Source of the DNA: Budorcas taxicolor
Taxonomy: Eukaryota; Chordata; Mammalia; Artiodactyla; Bovidae
Assembly: GCF_023091745.1 (NCBI RefSeq)
Contig: NC_068924.1
Span: 69,456,832 to 69,520,831 of the forward strand
Length of the DNA: 64,000 nucleotides
Reading direction: 5' to 3'
Part shown: positions 1 through 11,480 of the stretch, piece after piece
Numbering within the stretch: the stretch's first letter is position 1
Layout: the number at the start of each line of letters is the position of its first letter
Notes under the pieces: generated by a model
Told to the model about the DNA's origin: nothing
The model's input: only the letters and a program-made list of their open reading frames with translations
The model's database searches: none
Made by a program: the position numbers and the translations under genes

Positions 1-239
1 TATGAAGTTAGTCCTCGATGGCGACTGACGTCTGTGACATCTTGCTCTGGAAAACTGTATGAAAAGTTGAAGACAGAGGTGACCTCAATGGTCTTATTTT
101 CTTATGAAGTATATACCATCTGTAAGCTACCAAAGATACAACAAGAACTCAGACCTGGACAAGCTGTTTGCACTACACCAGGTATAATGCACCATTTAAG
201 AGTTCAAGTTGGTGTTTGAGTTCCATCAAATAATGTTTG

Positions 240-365
240 ATGACCGTGGCCTAGATTTTCCTCATCTATAAAATGGGAATAATAACATGGGCCTCACAGT
301 GTTGTTTAAAGATTGAATGAGACATCATGTACAAAATACTTACTCCAGTACCTGATATATAATGA
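240..365 (-). repeat. MIR SINE fragment
   Basis: The stretch 'cctcatctataaaatgggaa' followed by a TTGTTTAAAGATTGAATGAGA-like run is the reverse complement of the MIR core. It is an ancient mammalian tRNA-derived SINE with no coding capacity. Edges are approximate. Confidence 0.75.
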
Positions 366-475
366 TATTTATGTTAATTGTTATTGTGATTCTCCATGCA
401 ATCACAACTTCACAACAGGGTCTAGAGTTGCATCTCTTCCTTACGTGGCTCCTTCAAGACTTGGGTCTATTTGCT

Positions 476-954
476 GTAGTTATTCAGTCATTCAGTCATG
501 CCCAGCTCCTTGCAGCCCCATGGACTGCAGCACACCAGGCTTCCCTGTCCTTCACCATCTCTCGGAGCTTGCTCAAACTTACGTCCATTGAGTCAGTGAT
601 GCCAACCAACCATCTCATCCTCTGTTGTCCCCTTCTCCTCCTGCTTTCAATCTTTCCCAGCATCAGGGTCTCTTCTAATGAATTGGCTCTTCACATCAGG
701 TGGCCAGAGTATTGGAGCTTCAACTTCAGCATCAGTCCTTCCAATGAATATGCATTGGTTTCCTTTAGGATTGACTGGTTTGATCTCCTTGCTGTCCAAG
801 GGACTCTTAAGGGTCTTCTCCAACACCACAGTTCAAAAGCATCAATTCTTCAGTGCTCAGCTATCTTTATGGTCCAACTCTCACATCTGTAAATGACTAC
901 TGGTAAAACCACAGCTTTGACGAGATGGATGTTTGTCGCAAAGTAATTTCTCTG
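476..954 (-). mobile_element. BovB LINE 3' fragment, 5'-truncated
   Basis: The left edge has the ATTCAGTCATTCAGTC form of the BovB terminal repeat. The rest follows the BovB 3' region to 'aaagtaatttctctg'. Read on the minus strand it covers the C-terminal end of the reverse-transcriptase ORF, with stops and substitutions. Overlapping open frames here (362-892 plus, 647-829 minus) are by-products of the element. It looks moderately old. Confidence 0.85.
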
Positions 955-2173
955 ATACATGGGCAAATACCCAAAGTGGTGAAAAAAAGTTTCAAATGTT
1001 TGATATTGTTTTAATACAACCCTGGGGAAGGTTCCAATTCAAGAAGTCTATAGGTAATTTAGCCTCACTGCCTTCTTGGGGGCATGTCAGGTGAGTACAG
1101 AAGGGGGAAGATGGAGTTTTGCCAGGTTAGCTTTCTTCTGGCATGGAGATTTCTTGGAGGGACCTATAGCTCTAAATTTTGTGTGTTTGGTGGATGAAGG
1201 AGTGGAAGAAGTAAAGGAAAAAAATCAGGAAACAGAAGTTAAGAGTAACTGAGAAAGCACAATGCCCACACCCAAAGTCTTCTTAGCTCCCAGGAGGTCA
1301 AATGAACTATTTTTTTTTTTTAATTAAAATCATATAATTTTCTGCACTTCTTTATCCCCTTTTCAGTAGAGGATTTGTTAATTTGCTGTCTTGCTTTCAT
1401 AAAATGGTACATTTAAATCATCCCTGAACAATACATGTGTGTATATGGTTCTTACAATTCAAGATTTACACTTACACAGTTCATAAAAAACAATACATGT
1501 CTTTGGTGTGTCATTTACTCAGATGCCACGAAGCCTTTGCTTATGACCTTCTCTTTGACTAAATTGTCCTTCCCCTCCTCTCACAGCTAAAATCAGACTC
1601 ATATTTCAAGCCCCTCCCCCCAAAAATGCTATTTTCTGTTGACATTCTCAAGAAAAATTAATGATCATTTTCTCTTTCATCCTATTCTACTTATTTGACA
1701 AAAATGCTGGCATAATTTAAATATTTGTCTACAAGTCTGAATGCTTGCTCAAACTTTAGTTCTGATAGTAAGCCTATAGTAGCTTCTCAGCAGTCCTTAT
1801 TAGAAAATGATGCTACTCCATGTTTTGAGCATCAGTTACTTTTCAAATATTAGAGTTTTTCCTCCAAATATAATCTAAATCTCTCCTGGTCTTTTTGAGC
1901 ATGTTCTCTGATTCCCTTTTTTCCACTCAAAGTAAAACAATTTTATTACTTTTACTGTTATCAAAGAAGTAAAATATTATTTAAAGAGACAAAGAATAAA
2001 ACATTCTCGATAGGGAAAAAACTCCTAATTTAATCACCAAAGCACAAAATAATTCATATTTTGATGGAAATCTTTCCAGAATCCCTTCTTTCTCCTCCAA
2101 CACAGACACACACACAAAGAAAATACAAAGAAAATACAACTCAGCCCATTTTTACTGCCATTGGTAAGCTTCT
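955..2173. other. AT-rich unique DNA
   Basis: No gene or recognisable repeat was seen beyond a T12 run near 1310 and a CA-rich patch at 2097-2118. Confidence 0.5.
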
Positions 2174-2380
2174 CAGGCTTCCCTGATGGCTCAGCTGGTA
2201 AAGAATCCACCTGTAATGCAGGAGACCTGAGTTCGATGCCTGGGTTGGGAAGATCCCCTCGAGGAGGACATGGTACCCACTCCAGTATTCTAGCCTGGAA
2301 AATCCCCATGGACAAAGGGCTACAGTCCGTGGGGTTGCAAAGAGTCAGGCACGACTGAGTGACTAAGCACACAAGTACAA
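2174..2380 (+). mobile_element. Bov-tA SINE with target-site duplication
   Basis: It starts with the tRNA-Glu-like head 'ggcttccctgatggctcag' and a B-box-like 'gttcgatgcc'. The BovA body follows and ends 'gactgagtgactaagcacac'. Direct repeats GGTAAGCTTCT at 2163-2173 and 2381-2391 mark a LINE-mediated insertion. It is a full-length, retrotransposed, non-coding copy. Confidence 0.93.
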
Positions 2381-3014
2381 GGTAAGCTTCTTATACACAT
2401 CTCCTCATAAAATATTTCTCTGCACTTTGGGTCTCTGAAGTATGTCTGCAGCTTTAGCAAGTTTCTGCTGCTCATTAACTCCACAGGAGACCCTTCTGTT
2501 ACAAAGAGCTGAGCTAGGTCTTCCTCAGCTTAGTTCGCTACCAACACAATTGTCAGTTAAATCCTTTTTACAGCTGATTATATAAAACATAGATAAAGCA
2601 CAGCAGGTGTTTCAGATTTTAAGTGGACTGGGCAGCATTGCAGGGATTAGAGCTATAGCTTCTTGCTTATAATCTGAGTCACAGTGAAGTGGACAGGACA
2701 GGGCATTCACATGAGGAAGGAAACAGACAATTTAGGGAGCACAGAGGGAGGGGTGTTGTATGCCGTGGATGTAAGCATGGACTCACAGAATCCCACAGCA
2801 AGGCTCAAAAAGGACGCATTTGTATCCTTCTTCTACCATGGAAAAAGGTGGCTGAAGGAAGTTCATCAACTTGTAAAAGTCTCATGCACATGAAGTGATG
2901 GAATTGCAGAGTCAAACCTGGTCCTTCTGGTTTGACATTCTATACCCTGTAAAAAGCATTTCCTGTGGTGGCCACAAGAATACCATACTTAGGGCTCTAA
3001 CAGTGATCTCCCAT

Positions 3015-3220
3015 ACGGCTTTCCTGGTGGCTCAGATGATAAAGAGTCTGCCTGCAATGCAGGAGACCTGGGTTCAATCCCTGGGTTAGGAAGATCTCCT
3101 GGAGAAAGAAATGGCTATCCACTCCAGTATTCTTGCCTGGAGAATTCCATGGACAAAGGAGCCTCATGGGGTACAATCCATGGGGTTGCATAGCGTTGGA
3201 CATGATTGAGCAAGTAATAC
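3015..3220 (+). mobile_element. Bov-tA SINE
   Basis: The tRNA-like head 'ggctttcctggtggctcaga' leads into the BovA body and ends 'gattgagcaagtaatac'. No clear target-site duplication was seen. Confidence 0.9.
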
Positions 3221-3814
3221 TTTTTCACTTTCATAGTAATTATACAGAAAGAGAACTACAAATCTAAGCACTAAAAAAGACCTAATTATACTAACAGCTA
3301 AGCCATTTTAAATAAAAAGTAGAAATGAAAGGAAAACTGTGGCTAACATTTTTTTAACAATGGCAAAAGTATTAAGGTAAGTGTAAAATGATGGATATGC
3401 ATTAATCTCATTTAATTCTCATAAATTCCCATGAAGTAGTTAGTACTACATGAAGGAGAGTTTGCCTTTGCCTAGATAGAGCCACGCTATCCATCTTTAC
3501 CCAGGCTTATCTGTGAATTTGTGTGGACAATCAGCTCCTTCATCCTCTGACTGTCAATTGTGTTCAAACAATGGAAAAACCCTGGCAGGACATCGAGAGG
3601 AAGAAGGAGAGAAAGGTCAGGGTCTTTGTATTCCTTGTTTCCTTTCTACAAAGACCACAGCTGGCTGAGTCCTTGGGCAAGTAAGTCTAATCAGGCAGCA
3701 CTTTCTCTGTGGTTCTCTGTGAATTCAGGTTCAGATAATCACTCCATTCATCCACCGTCCAGGTCCACAGGTCATGAAAGACCACTGAGGTCACTAGCCC
3801 TGTGGATTCCCGTT
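3221..3814. other. Unique DNA
   Basis: No repeat or gene was recognised. A 115-codon frame (3560-3907, plus) crosses the edge of this stretch, but has no domain, signal peptide or splice context to support it. Confidence 0.4.
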
Positions 3815-3970
3815 CACTGCCCACAACTATGTGAATACATCCTGCTGATGATATGGACTGCATTTCATCCCCATTTACAAGTAAGAAATGGATATTCAGA
3901 GACATGAGATGGCTTTTCCAAAGTCACAGAGGTAGTAACTGTTAGAACTCAGATTCAACCCCAGACCAAT
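3815..3970 (+). repeat. MIR SINE fragment
   Basis: The order 'catttacaagtaagaaatgg', 'ccaaagtcacagaggtagta' and 'gaactcagattcaacccc' matches the MIR core and 3' half in forward orientation. Confidence 0.75.
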
Positions 3971-4420
3971 AGCAAATCACAACCCACACCATCCTGCTGT
4001 CTCATGGTAATTCTTCTCCCAGCCTATAAAATCCACATTCCAACCCCTGTTTTCTCTGAAGTCCTTGATAGCCTGATGACCCACAGAGCAATGAAAGAAA
4101 CCCAACTCCTGGATCAGTGGGAAGCAGTAGTAATATCTTCAGCCACCACAGGAGAAAGTACAATTTTATGAACCCAGGTCAGTTAGCATTAAAAAAATGC
4201 TATACATGCTATCTCCAAAATGTACACAGAGTAATTCACTTCTAAAATCCACCCATTAATGATACTAAGTATTTTCAAATATGAAAGAGGATAGTTCAAG
4301 AAATTTCCATACTCTAACATTCCAATACCAGACTAATGAATGCCTGTACTGCCATTGTGGTTCTTAAATAGATAATACTGTACAAAATTAGAGGGAAGTG
4401 AGAAAAGTCACTGGAAAATC

Positions 4421-4498
4421 TCAGGGACAGAGAAGCCTGGTGGGCTACAGTCCACAGGGTCACAAAGAGTCAGACACAACTGAAGCGACTTAGCAGGT
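4421..4498 (+). mobile_element. BovA SINE fragment (3' end)
   Basis: A 78-bp piece contains 'gggctacagtccacagggtc' and ends 'gaagcgacttagcag', the 3' end of a BovA unit. The 5' part is absent. Confidence 0.8.
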
Positions 4499-4656
4499 AC
4501 CCAGAGGGAAGTGTCAAAAGTCAAAGTATAATCTTATAGAATAGGAGTCTTTAAAAGGTTATTGATCTGAAAGCCATTGGTCTCCTTACTGGGAAAAGGG
4601 GGAGACTGTGATATCAATAATCCCACACTACTATCCAACCAGTAAGATGTGGTAAT

Positions 4657-4934
4657 GGAGAAGGCAATGGCACCCCACTCCAGTACTCTTGCCTGGAAAA
4701 TCCCATGGACGGAGGTGCCTGGTAGGTTGCAGTCCATGGGGTCGCTAGGAGTCCGATGTGACTGAGCAACTCCACTTGCACTTTTCACTTTCATGCATTG
4801 GAGAAGGAAATGGCAACCCACTCCAGTGTTCTTGCCTGGAGAATCCCAGGGACAGGGGAGCCTACTAGGCTGCCGTCTATGGGGTCGCACAGAGTCGAAC
4901 TCGACTGAATCGACTTAGCAGCAGCAGCAGCAGC
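4657..4934 (+). mobile_element. BovA2 SINE, full dimer with TSD
   Basis: Two BovA units are joined by 'cacttttcactttcatgcat' and end in an AGC-repeat tail. AAGATGTGGTAAT repeats at 4644-4656 and 4935-4947, giving a 13-bp target-site duplication. The 118-codon minus-strand frame overlapping it is incidental. Confidence 0.95.
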
Positions 4935-4966
4935 AAGATGTGGTAATAAAACAATGATTCTAGAAC

Positions 4967-5165
4967 TTCCCTGGTGACTCAGTGGTAAAGGAGCTGCTTG
5001 CCAACGAAGAAGACACAGGTATGATCACTGGATTGGGAAGATCCCACAGAGAAGGAAATGGCAACCTACTCCAATACTCTTGCCAGGAAAATCCCATGGA
5101 CAGGGGAGCCTGGCAGGCTACAGTCCATGGGATCCCAAAGAGTTGGATATAACTTAGTGACTGAG
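4967..5165 (+). mobile_element. Bov-tA SINE
   Basis: The head 'acttccctggtgactcagtg' leads into a diverged BovA body ending 'aacttagtgactgagc'. Its divergence from the consensus suggests an older copy than the neighbouring BovA2. Confidence 0.88.
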
Positions 5166-5596
5166 CTCAGAATGTCTTATACTCTAATATTCAGGATTCA
5201 TTTAAAATTTTATCCATAATTCCTTTTAAATTTTAAGTATTGCTTTTTCAGTGTAAATTTTCAGTGTTTTTCTTATACATTGAAAAATTATGCAAATGAT
5301 GTTTTAATGAATTGGTACTCCTCACCTATTATCTTACTGATTATATTCATGTTATAACTAAAAATACATGTTCCACATTTTCTTCAATATACCTTATTTC
5401 CTAAGGAATAGAGTCTCCTGTTTAATAGTATGTTATTAAATATGAATGAGTAACTTCGGTCCAGTCTAGTAACTATTGTGAACTACTGGAGTTCTCTTAT
5501 TTTAGAACATTTATCAATTTATTACCTTGTATGTTTTTCTACCTCTTAATCTTAACAAGAATCTTTACAAATCTAGTTTCACTTTATCTAGTGAGC
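5166..5596. other. AT-rich unique DNA
   Basis: Nothing recognisable was seen. Long A/T stretches only. Confidence 0.4.
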
Positions 5597-5996
5597 ATTT
5601 TTTTTTCTTTTTGCTTTGTAGTATTTATTTATTTTCATTGGAGGATAATCACTTTATACGGTTGTATTGGTTTCTACCACAACAACACGAATCAGCTTAT
5701 GTGTACACACACATACACATATGAGCCTTCCTCCCACCCCCACCCCATCCCACCTCCCACCCCATCCCACTCCTCTAGGACATCACAGTGTCAAGCTGAG
5801 CTCCCTGTATTATACAGCAACTTCCCACTAGCTATCTACACAGGGTGATGTATATATTTCAATGCTACTTTCAATTCATTCCACCCTCTCCTTCCCCAGC
5901 TGTCCATTCTCTATGTATGCATCTCTATTCCTGCCTGGCAAATAGGTTCATCCATACCATATTTCTAGATTCCACATATATGTATTAATATACAAT
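5597..5996 (-). mobile_element. L1 LINE 3'-UTR fragment (ruminant type)
   Basis: A T-rich left edge (the poly-A side) is followed by the 'tcattggaggataatcactt' motif. Then comes a C-rich run near 5730-5775, 'actagctatctacacagggt' and 'caaataggttcatccatacc'. This is the order of the ruminant L1 3' end on the minus strand. A CHR piece and a second L1 piece abut its right edge. Confidence 0.8.
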
Positions 5997-6005
5997 GTTA
6001 GTTTT

Positions 6006-6084
6006 GATGGTCCTTCCCAATGCAGGGGATGTGGGTTTGATCCCTGGTTGGGGAACGAAGATCCCACATGCTGTGGGGTAACTA
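6006..6084 (+). mobile_element. CHR-type SINE fragment
   Basis: 'ccaatgcaggggatgtgggt' plus 'ccctggttggggaacgaaga' plus 'tcccacatgctg' is the middle of a cetartiodactyl CHR (tRNA-Glu-derived) SINE, truncated at both ends between two L1 pieces. Confidence 0.65.
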
Positions 6085-6142
6085 ATTTTAATTTTTGAAT
6101 TGAAGTACAGTTTATTTACAACATTCAAGTGTACAGAAAAAT
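6085..6142 (-). mobile_element. L1 3'-UTR piece, left of SINE
   Basis: 'tttttgaattgaagtacagt' and 'atttacaacattcaagtgta' are the L1 3' end on the minus strand. The same L1 resumes at 6393 after a Bov-tA insertion. Confidence 0.7.
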
Positions 6143-6392
6143 GGTTCGTGTGTGTGTGTGTGTGCGTGTGTGTGTGCATGCTCAGTGGCTCAGTTGCATA
6201 CAACTCTTTGCAACCCCATGGGCTGTAACCTGCCAGGTTCCTCTGTTCATGGAATTTTCCTGGCAAGAATACTGGAGTGGGTTGCTGCGCCCTTCTCCAG
6301 GGGATCTTCCCTCCCCACCCAGGGATCAAACTCAAGACTCTTGTGTCTCCTGCAGGAGGATTCTTCACCACTGTGCCATCTAGAAAGACCAT
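6143..6392 (-). mobile_element. Bov-tA SINE with GT-rich tail
   Basis: A (GT)n run at about 6148-6178 is the complement of a CA-type SINE tail. The BovA body follows in reverse, with the tRNA-like head at 6340-6390 ('cctgcaggaggattcttcac'). It splits an L1. Confidence 0.9.
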
Positions 6393-6530
6393 ATGTAAAA
6401 GTATATTCTTTTTCAAATTCTGTTATAGGTTATCACAAGATATTGAATATAGTTCCTTTTTGAATATAATTCCCTTGCTATACAGCAGGTCCTTGATGTT
6501 TATCTATTCTGTATATGGTAATCAGTATCA
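6393..6530 (-). mobile_element. L1 3'-UTR piece, right of SINE
   Basis: 'ataggttatcacaagatatt', 'gaatatagttcc' and 'gctatacagcaggtccttga' are typical ruminant L1 wording in antisense and continue the piece at 6085-6142. Confidence 0.8.
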
Positions 6531-6627
6531 GATAATCACAAACAGATGTGGAGCTAAGGATTAACATTCCTATCCATAAGGTATAATGTTTTTCATGGTG
6601 CTCTTGTGCCTGCCTCTCCACCTTATG

Positions 6628-6712
6628 ATTGGTCAGTCACTAAATTGTGCTCAGCTCTTTGTGACCCCAGGAACTGCAGCACGCCAGGCTTCCCTGTCCT
6701 TCACTATTCTTA
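6628..6712 (-). mobile_element. BovB extreme 3' fragment
   Basis: 'cagtcactaaattgtgctca', 'actgcagcacgccaggcttc' and 'ctgtccttcac' give only the terminal 85 bp of BovB. Confidence 0.75.
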
Positions 6713-6799
6713 CTAATCAGTCTTCCACTACCAACTCCATTGTGTATTCTAGGTGAATCCAGATACTTGTAGGTAATTCTTAGTAATTCTGCATGTTTC

Positions 6800-7115
6800 T
6801 CATGCTGCCTCAATTGCCTGGATTCCCTTCTCCTCCATGCTACCTTGTAAATTCCCTTTAAAATCTGATGACAACTCTTATCTCCTTAACAGCTCTATTA
6901 AATTACACCAGAATTTCAGCTAACATGGCACACTGCACATTCTTCATCTGCTGGATACTAAGTGTATGTACCACTCAACTGAGCTGGATACTCTTTGAGT
7001 ACTGTTGTTTTGTTTGTTTGTTTGTTTGTTTTCCTTCATCTTTGCATCCCTAGAATATTGCTTGCATTGTTGACTCAATAAATGTGTACTGAATACATTT
7101 AGGAATGAATGATTG
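6800..7115 (+). repeat. L2 LINE 3' end
   Basis: The '3'-end' wording 'catccctagaatattgcttg' then 'gactcaataaatgtgtactg' matches mammalian L2. A (TTTG)n run lies inside it at about 7005-7032. Edges are approximate. Confidence 0.65.
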
Positions 7116-7495
7116 ATGGAAAGCTTAAAGCAGAGAGTAGGGAGATTTCATCACTTAACTGCGGGAGAAACTATGAGTAACCTCAGATACTAAATACAAT
7201 GTGGAATCTGTGCAGGATTTGGCATGCATATAGGATGAATTTCTAGCAAATAAAGATTATAGGGTTGTCTTAAGCTAGGAGGTGCATTGTGTCCATTCAC
7301 TATCATCATCAAATGAATTTGCTAAAAATGGTGTTTGGTGGCATACTTTTTATTTCCTCTCACTCACATCATGCCTACCACAATGATGGGCCCTTAATCC
7401 TGTACTCTTGGGTTTCCTTCTTTGTCCACTGTCATGGGTTCAATGGTGACTGCAGAGATAGCAGGTTCTAATATTTAGAATTTGTAAACGTTGCC
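7116..7495. other. Unique DNA
   Basis: No gene or recognisable repeat was seen. Confidence 0.4.
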
Positions 7496-7627
7496 TTATT
7501 TGTAAAAAGTATTCCCAGCTGTGACTAACTTAAGGATCTTGAGATGGATGAGATCAACTTGGATTGCTGCATGGGTCCTAAAGACCATCACAATTTTCCT
7601 TTAAAAGAATAATAGAGGGAGATTTCA
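7496..7627 (+). mobile_element. MLT1 (ERVL-MaLR) LTR, left piece
   Basis: 'cttaaggatcttgagatgga' and 'ggattgctgcatgggtccta' match the middle of MLT1 LTRs. A Bov-tA separates it from the right piece. Confidence 0.6.
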
Positions 7628-7822
7628 GGCTTTTCTCCACCTGCCAGTACAGGAGATGAAGGTTCCATCCCTGGGTCAGGAAGCTCCTCTGGAGAAGGAA
7701 ACGGCAACGCACTACGGTATTCTTGCCTGGGAAATGCCATAGACAGAGGAGCCTGGCGAGCTACAGTCCATGGGGTGGCAAAGAGCTGGACATGACTGAG
7801 TGACTCAACATCAACAACAAAG
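7628..7822 (+). mobile_element. Bov-tA SINE inside MLT1
   Basis: A degraded tRNA-like head ('cacctgccagtacaggagat') runs into the BovA body and ends 'gactgagtgactcaacatc'. It interrupts the MLT1 LTR. Confidence 0.88.
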
Positions 7823-8102
7823 GGAATGCACACGTAGAAGAAGGGAAAGCGAAGGGATTACAGAGGGAGAGGTCAGAGTAGCATGGCCACAAGTCAAGAA
7901 ATGCTAGCAGCCACCAGAAGATCAAAGAGGCAAGGAACGTGTTGCTCCCTGACGTTTTGGAGGCAACACCACCCTTGTTGACCTTGAATTCTTGGTTTTG
8001 GAAGTTTGGCCTCCAGAACTGTGAAAGAATAAATTGTTGCTCTGTTAAGCTGCCAGGTTTGTGGCTTAAATTTGTTACAGCAGCCATTCTAACCTAATAC
8101 AC
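7823..8102 (+). mobile_element. MLT1 (ERVL-MaLR) LTR, right piece
   Basis: 'ggcctccagaactgtgaaag' plus AATAAA, 'gctgccaggtttgtggctta' and the end 'ctaacctaatacac' are MLT1 hallmarks. It is an ancient non-autonomous retroviral-type LTR with no internal region. Confidence 0.75.
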
Positions 8103-8179
8103 CCATAAAACTCAACCTTAACTTGCCTTCAAAACTCACGCATAATTCTAATACTCATTGTCTAACAGGCACTGTTTCT

Positions 8180-8465
8180 AGATGCAGAAGATGAAAGAGA
8201 AAACAATTTTCTGTAATGCTTCCCTGTTTCATCCTTTTTATCCAAATGCAATTTTTACATCTTCCTCTGTGTTATCTCAGGCCCTGGTACTTACTTAATT
8301 CCAGGGTACTTAATTATGGACGTTATCACCTTATAATTTATTTTTACATCTACCATTCCTTAAGAAGAAGACCAATTTTTATTTTATTCACTGCTCTTTC
8401 CCTTGGACCTTGAACAGTGTCTAGTCTAAAGCATGTGTTCAGAAACTACTTGAATTAAATTGAAT
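8180..8465 (+). repeat. L2 LINE 3' end
   Basis: 'tgctctttcccttggacctt' followed by 'gaacagtgtctagtctaaag' and 'agaaactacttgaatt' resembles the L2 3' end. It is old and diverged. Confidence 0.55.
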
Positions 8466-8488
8466 TAAGTTTCAGTAATGCCTTTTCA

Positions 8489-8770
8489 CGGAGAAGGCAA
8501 TGGCACCCCACTCCAGTATTCTTGCCTGGAGAATCCCATGGATGGAGGAGCCTGGTGGGCTGCAGTCCATGGGGTCGCTAAGAGTCAGACAGGACTGAGC
8601 GACTTCACTTTCACTTTTCACTTTCACGCATTGGAGAAGGAAATGGCAACCTGCTCCAGTGTTCTTGCCTGGAGAATCCCAGGGATGGGGAAGCCTCGTG
8701 GGCTGCCGTTTATGGGGTCGCACACAGTCGGACAGGATTGAAGCGACTTAGCAGCAGTAGCAGCACCAGC
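8489..8770 (+). mobile_element. BovA2 SINE, full dimer with TSD
   Basis: Two BovA units end in an imperfect AGC tail. The flanking repeat AATGCCTTTTCA at 8477-8488 recurs at 8771-8782 with one change. Confidence 0.95.
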
Positions 8771-8782
8771 AACGCCTTTTCA

Positions 8783-9879
8783 AAAGAATAAAAGTTAAGT
8801 GCATGGGGCTCCATAGATGGCAAATTAAAAATACGCACTTCCTTTTTCTGGAAGAGGCAATGTTAATGAAATTCTGGCAAACTTTCAGGCATTCAAAACG
8901 TACACATTACAGAACAAATTTATATTTTTGGCAACAAAAAGCAGACCATTATTAAGGTGTATTGAGATCCACAATTGCATGGCATGCTTTCAACTGTTCA
9001 CTGGGACCATGGGAGGAACATTCTAAAGGTCCAGAAAAAAATAGAAGAACTGAATGTCAAGGGATTGGTAAATTAAAAAAAAATTCAATTATAAAGTAAT
9101 TAGGTCGAATGGCATGCTTATATTTAATGGCCTGTCTACTGAGTACCTTAGCCTGAGGTCAGGCCAGGTGAGCAGTGTGGTTCTGTAGTTCGGGAAGAGG
9201 ACACTGCAGTGGGGTAAGAAGGGTGGCAATAATCATTTTATTTGATGGTGTTTGTCGATTGTCCTGATGGCCAATTCCAACGTGGTGACTTTGTGTTGCA
9301 AATAAAGAATGTTTGTCTTCTTTCTGAGCTTTACTTCTGAGGCAATGCAAGCCCTGGAAATGTAGTTCCTGCACTCCTGCCAACCACTGCTTGGAGAAAT
9401 TTTTGCTTGTTCCCAACACCTTTATAGGATGGACCATTAAGTATATACTTCACAGGCAGTCATAGCCCTAGAAGTTCTATTCACCATGAATTTAGGAGTT
9501 GCAAGCTTACTGGAAAGGAAGCTAGAAGAGTCCAAAGGAAGTTCCTTTATCAAAAACATATTTTACATAGATTATATGTTTATTGGGAAGGCATTTATCT
9601 AGCCATGCCATTGCACAGTAAATGTTATTTTTAACTTAATTCACTTGGGTCTTAAAGGAGGAGAATGAAGATTGACAGGGCTGCATGACTAGAGCCTTGA
9701 ATCCCTCCATGGCTTTCCTAAAAAGAAGTTCCATGTTTTCTCTCCTCACATGATGGGTTCTGATCAGCTTAGAGCTTTTGGAGCATTGCACAATGGGGCA
9801 TACTCTTTTCTCATGTAGCTAAAGCCCTCTGCAGAAACGTCCTCTCCCCTTTCCCTACTCTTGCTATTTCCATGTTACG
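8783..9879. other. Unique DNA
   Basis: About 1.1 kb without a recognised repeat or gene. A 92-codon minus frame (9159-9437) has no recognisable domain and is probably chance. Confidence 0.4.
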
Positions 9880-9887
9880 CATTGCTT

Positions 9888-10104
9888 TTGGCTGGCTTCC
9901 CAGGTGGCGCAGTGGTACAGAATCCACCTACCAATGCAGGAGGTACAGGAGACGCGAGTTTGATCCTCGGGTCAGGAAGATTCCCCTGGAGGAGGAAATG
10001 GCAACCCAATTCAGTATTCTTGTTAGGATAATTCCATGGACAGAGGAGCCTGGCAGGTTATGGTCCATAGGTCATAAACAGTCCAACAGGACTGAGCACA
10101 CACA
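9888..10104 (+). mobile_element. Bov-tA SINE
   Basis: The head 'ggcttcccaggtggcgcagt' leads into the BovA body and ends 'gactgagcacacacac'. CATTGCTT occurs at 9880-9887 and 10105-10112, a short likely target-site duplication. Confidence 0.9.
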
Positions 10105-10112
10105 CATTGCTT

Positions 10113-10854
10113 ATGTTATAATACATAGAATAAAACTAATATCTTACCCTCTCTCTTTCCTCCTCAGTTGAGAAAACCACTTAAGCTTTTTATGGCTTTG
10201 CAAATTAAAGCCTGATCTTTCTCACCCAATAAATTATTCCTCTTCGCACGCATCCATTTCAGGCAAAAGCCACTATAAATCTGGAATTAAACAAATAAAG
10301 CCATCTTCCACGTGGTGACTCAAAGACTGAGAAAAGCAAGGTTCTGAGTCAGAGGAAGGATTTTAGCATTTTGTGGACAGATTTTTCTGTTTGGTTATTC
10401 AGCCTTGTGTAGGATTTAATGATCTGAATCGACTCTTTGTAAAACCCACAGATCCATCTACGCAAAGCAAAAATAAACAGACTTGTTAGAAAAGATCGCA
10501 GCAATAGAAGGACTAGAGCACATGCATGTCTGCCCAGCGTTGTGTGAGAGAGCACGTGATTACCCCACATGACCCCCTGAAATTGACCGCAAATAGCAGT
10601 ATCACTATCACCTTAATTGTCGTATGTCACTAATGCTCTTGCCAGTATGTTTGGATCTGGAATAAATATTTTACTCATTAGAAATAAACAAATATGGTTC
10701 AGTCCCTTTAATATCTCACAATGTGATGGTAGGGTTGGCACCACTGTCAACATTGATTGATTACCTTTTCCCACAATGGGTTTAAAAAAAAATTGAGACA
10801 TGGCACTCGTGAGTTGGTCACTACTCAATAGATTCATTTAGCCATTTGCAAAAG
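10113..10854. other. Unique DNA
   Basis: No gene or repeat was recognised. Confidence 0.4.
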
Positions 10855-11480
10855 ATGATTTAGTGAACGCTTACTGAGGGCCAGACACGGTTTTAGGCAC
10901 CAGGAGTACATCACCCACAGAGCAGATATCTTCCTTTTGTGGAGCTTATATTACTGGGCTTTCCGGTTGGCTCTGACAATAAAGAATCTGCCTGCAATGC
11001 AAGAGACCTGGGTTCAATCCCTGGATCAGAAAGAACCCCTGGAGAAGGTAAGCTCTTATTACAATAAATGTTCAAAAACATAAGTGAATCATCTAGTGTG
11101 TTATAAGGTGATAGGTTTTTGAGTAAAGCAGAAGTATGGCAAGGAAAATAGAAAGAACTCAAAGGCAGCGGTCGCAGTATTAAAGAGGGTCTTCAGGCTG
11201 AGCTTTATTGACAAAGTGAGATTGGAGTCAAAGTTTTAATGAGGCAGGGTAATTAGCTAGGCAGATACCTGGGGGGTAGGTTGAGGGGAGGATGGTTGTG
11301 CTCCCAGCAGGAGAAGAACAGACACAAAGACCTTAGAAAGGAAGGTTGCACAACAAGTTTCTAGAACAGCTAGGATGTCAGTTTGATTGAAATGGAAGAA
11401 GAGGGGGGCTACAGAATAGAAGGATATGAGAAACATGAGGGAGATGGATGACAAAGGCCGCTTGGATAGCAAAGAAGAGT
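10855..11480 (-). repeat. L2 LINE relic, split by a SINE
   Basis: 'cgcttactgagggccagaca' followed by a 'gcaccaggagtaca' motif, and further right 'ggcagatacctggggggtag', follow the antisense L2 3' region. A Bov-tA head interrupts it at 10957-11048. Confidence 0.5.
10957..11048 (+). mobile_element. Bov-tA SINE, 3'-deleted
   Basis: Only the tRNA-like head and junction are present ('gcctgcaatgcaagagacct', 'gttcaatccctggatc', 'cctggagaagg'). The BovA body is missing, so the copy was shortened after insertion or by internal priming. Confidence 0.85.

Noticed and set aside
362..892. 176-codon plus frame
   Set aside because: It runs antisense through a BovB 3' fragment and is not a conserved protein.
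2174..2250. tRNA-Glu-like sequence with A/B-box resemblance
   Set aside because: It is the head of a Bov-tA SINE, as in about 20 other places, with no intact cloverleaf and a BovA body attached.
3560..3907. 115-codon plus frame
   Set aside because: It overlaps a MIR and has no protein similarity I recognise.
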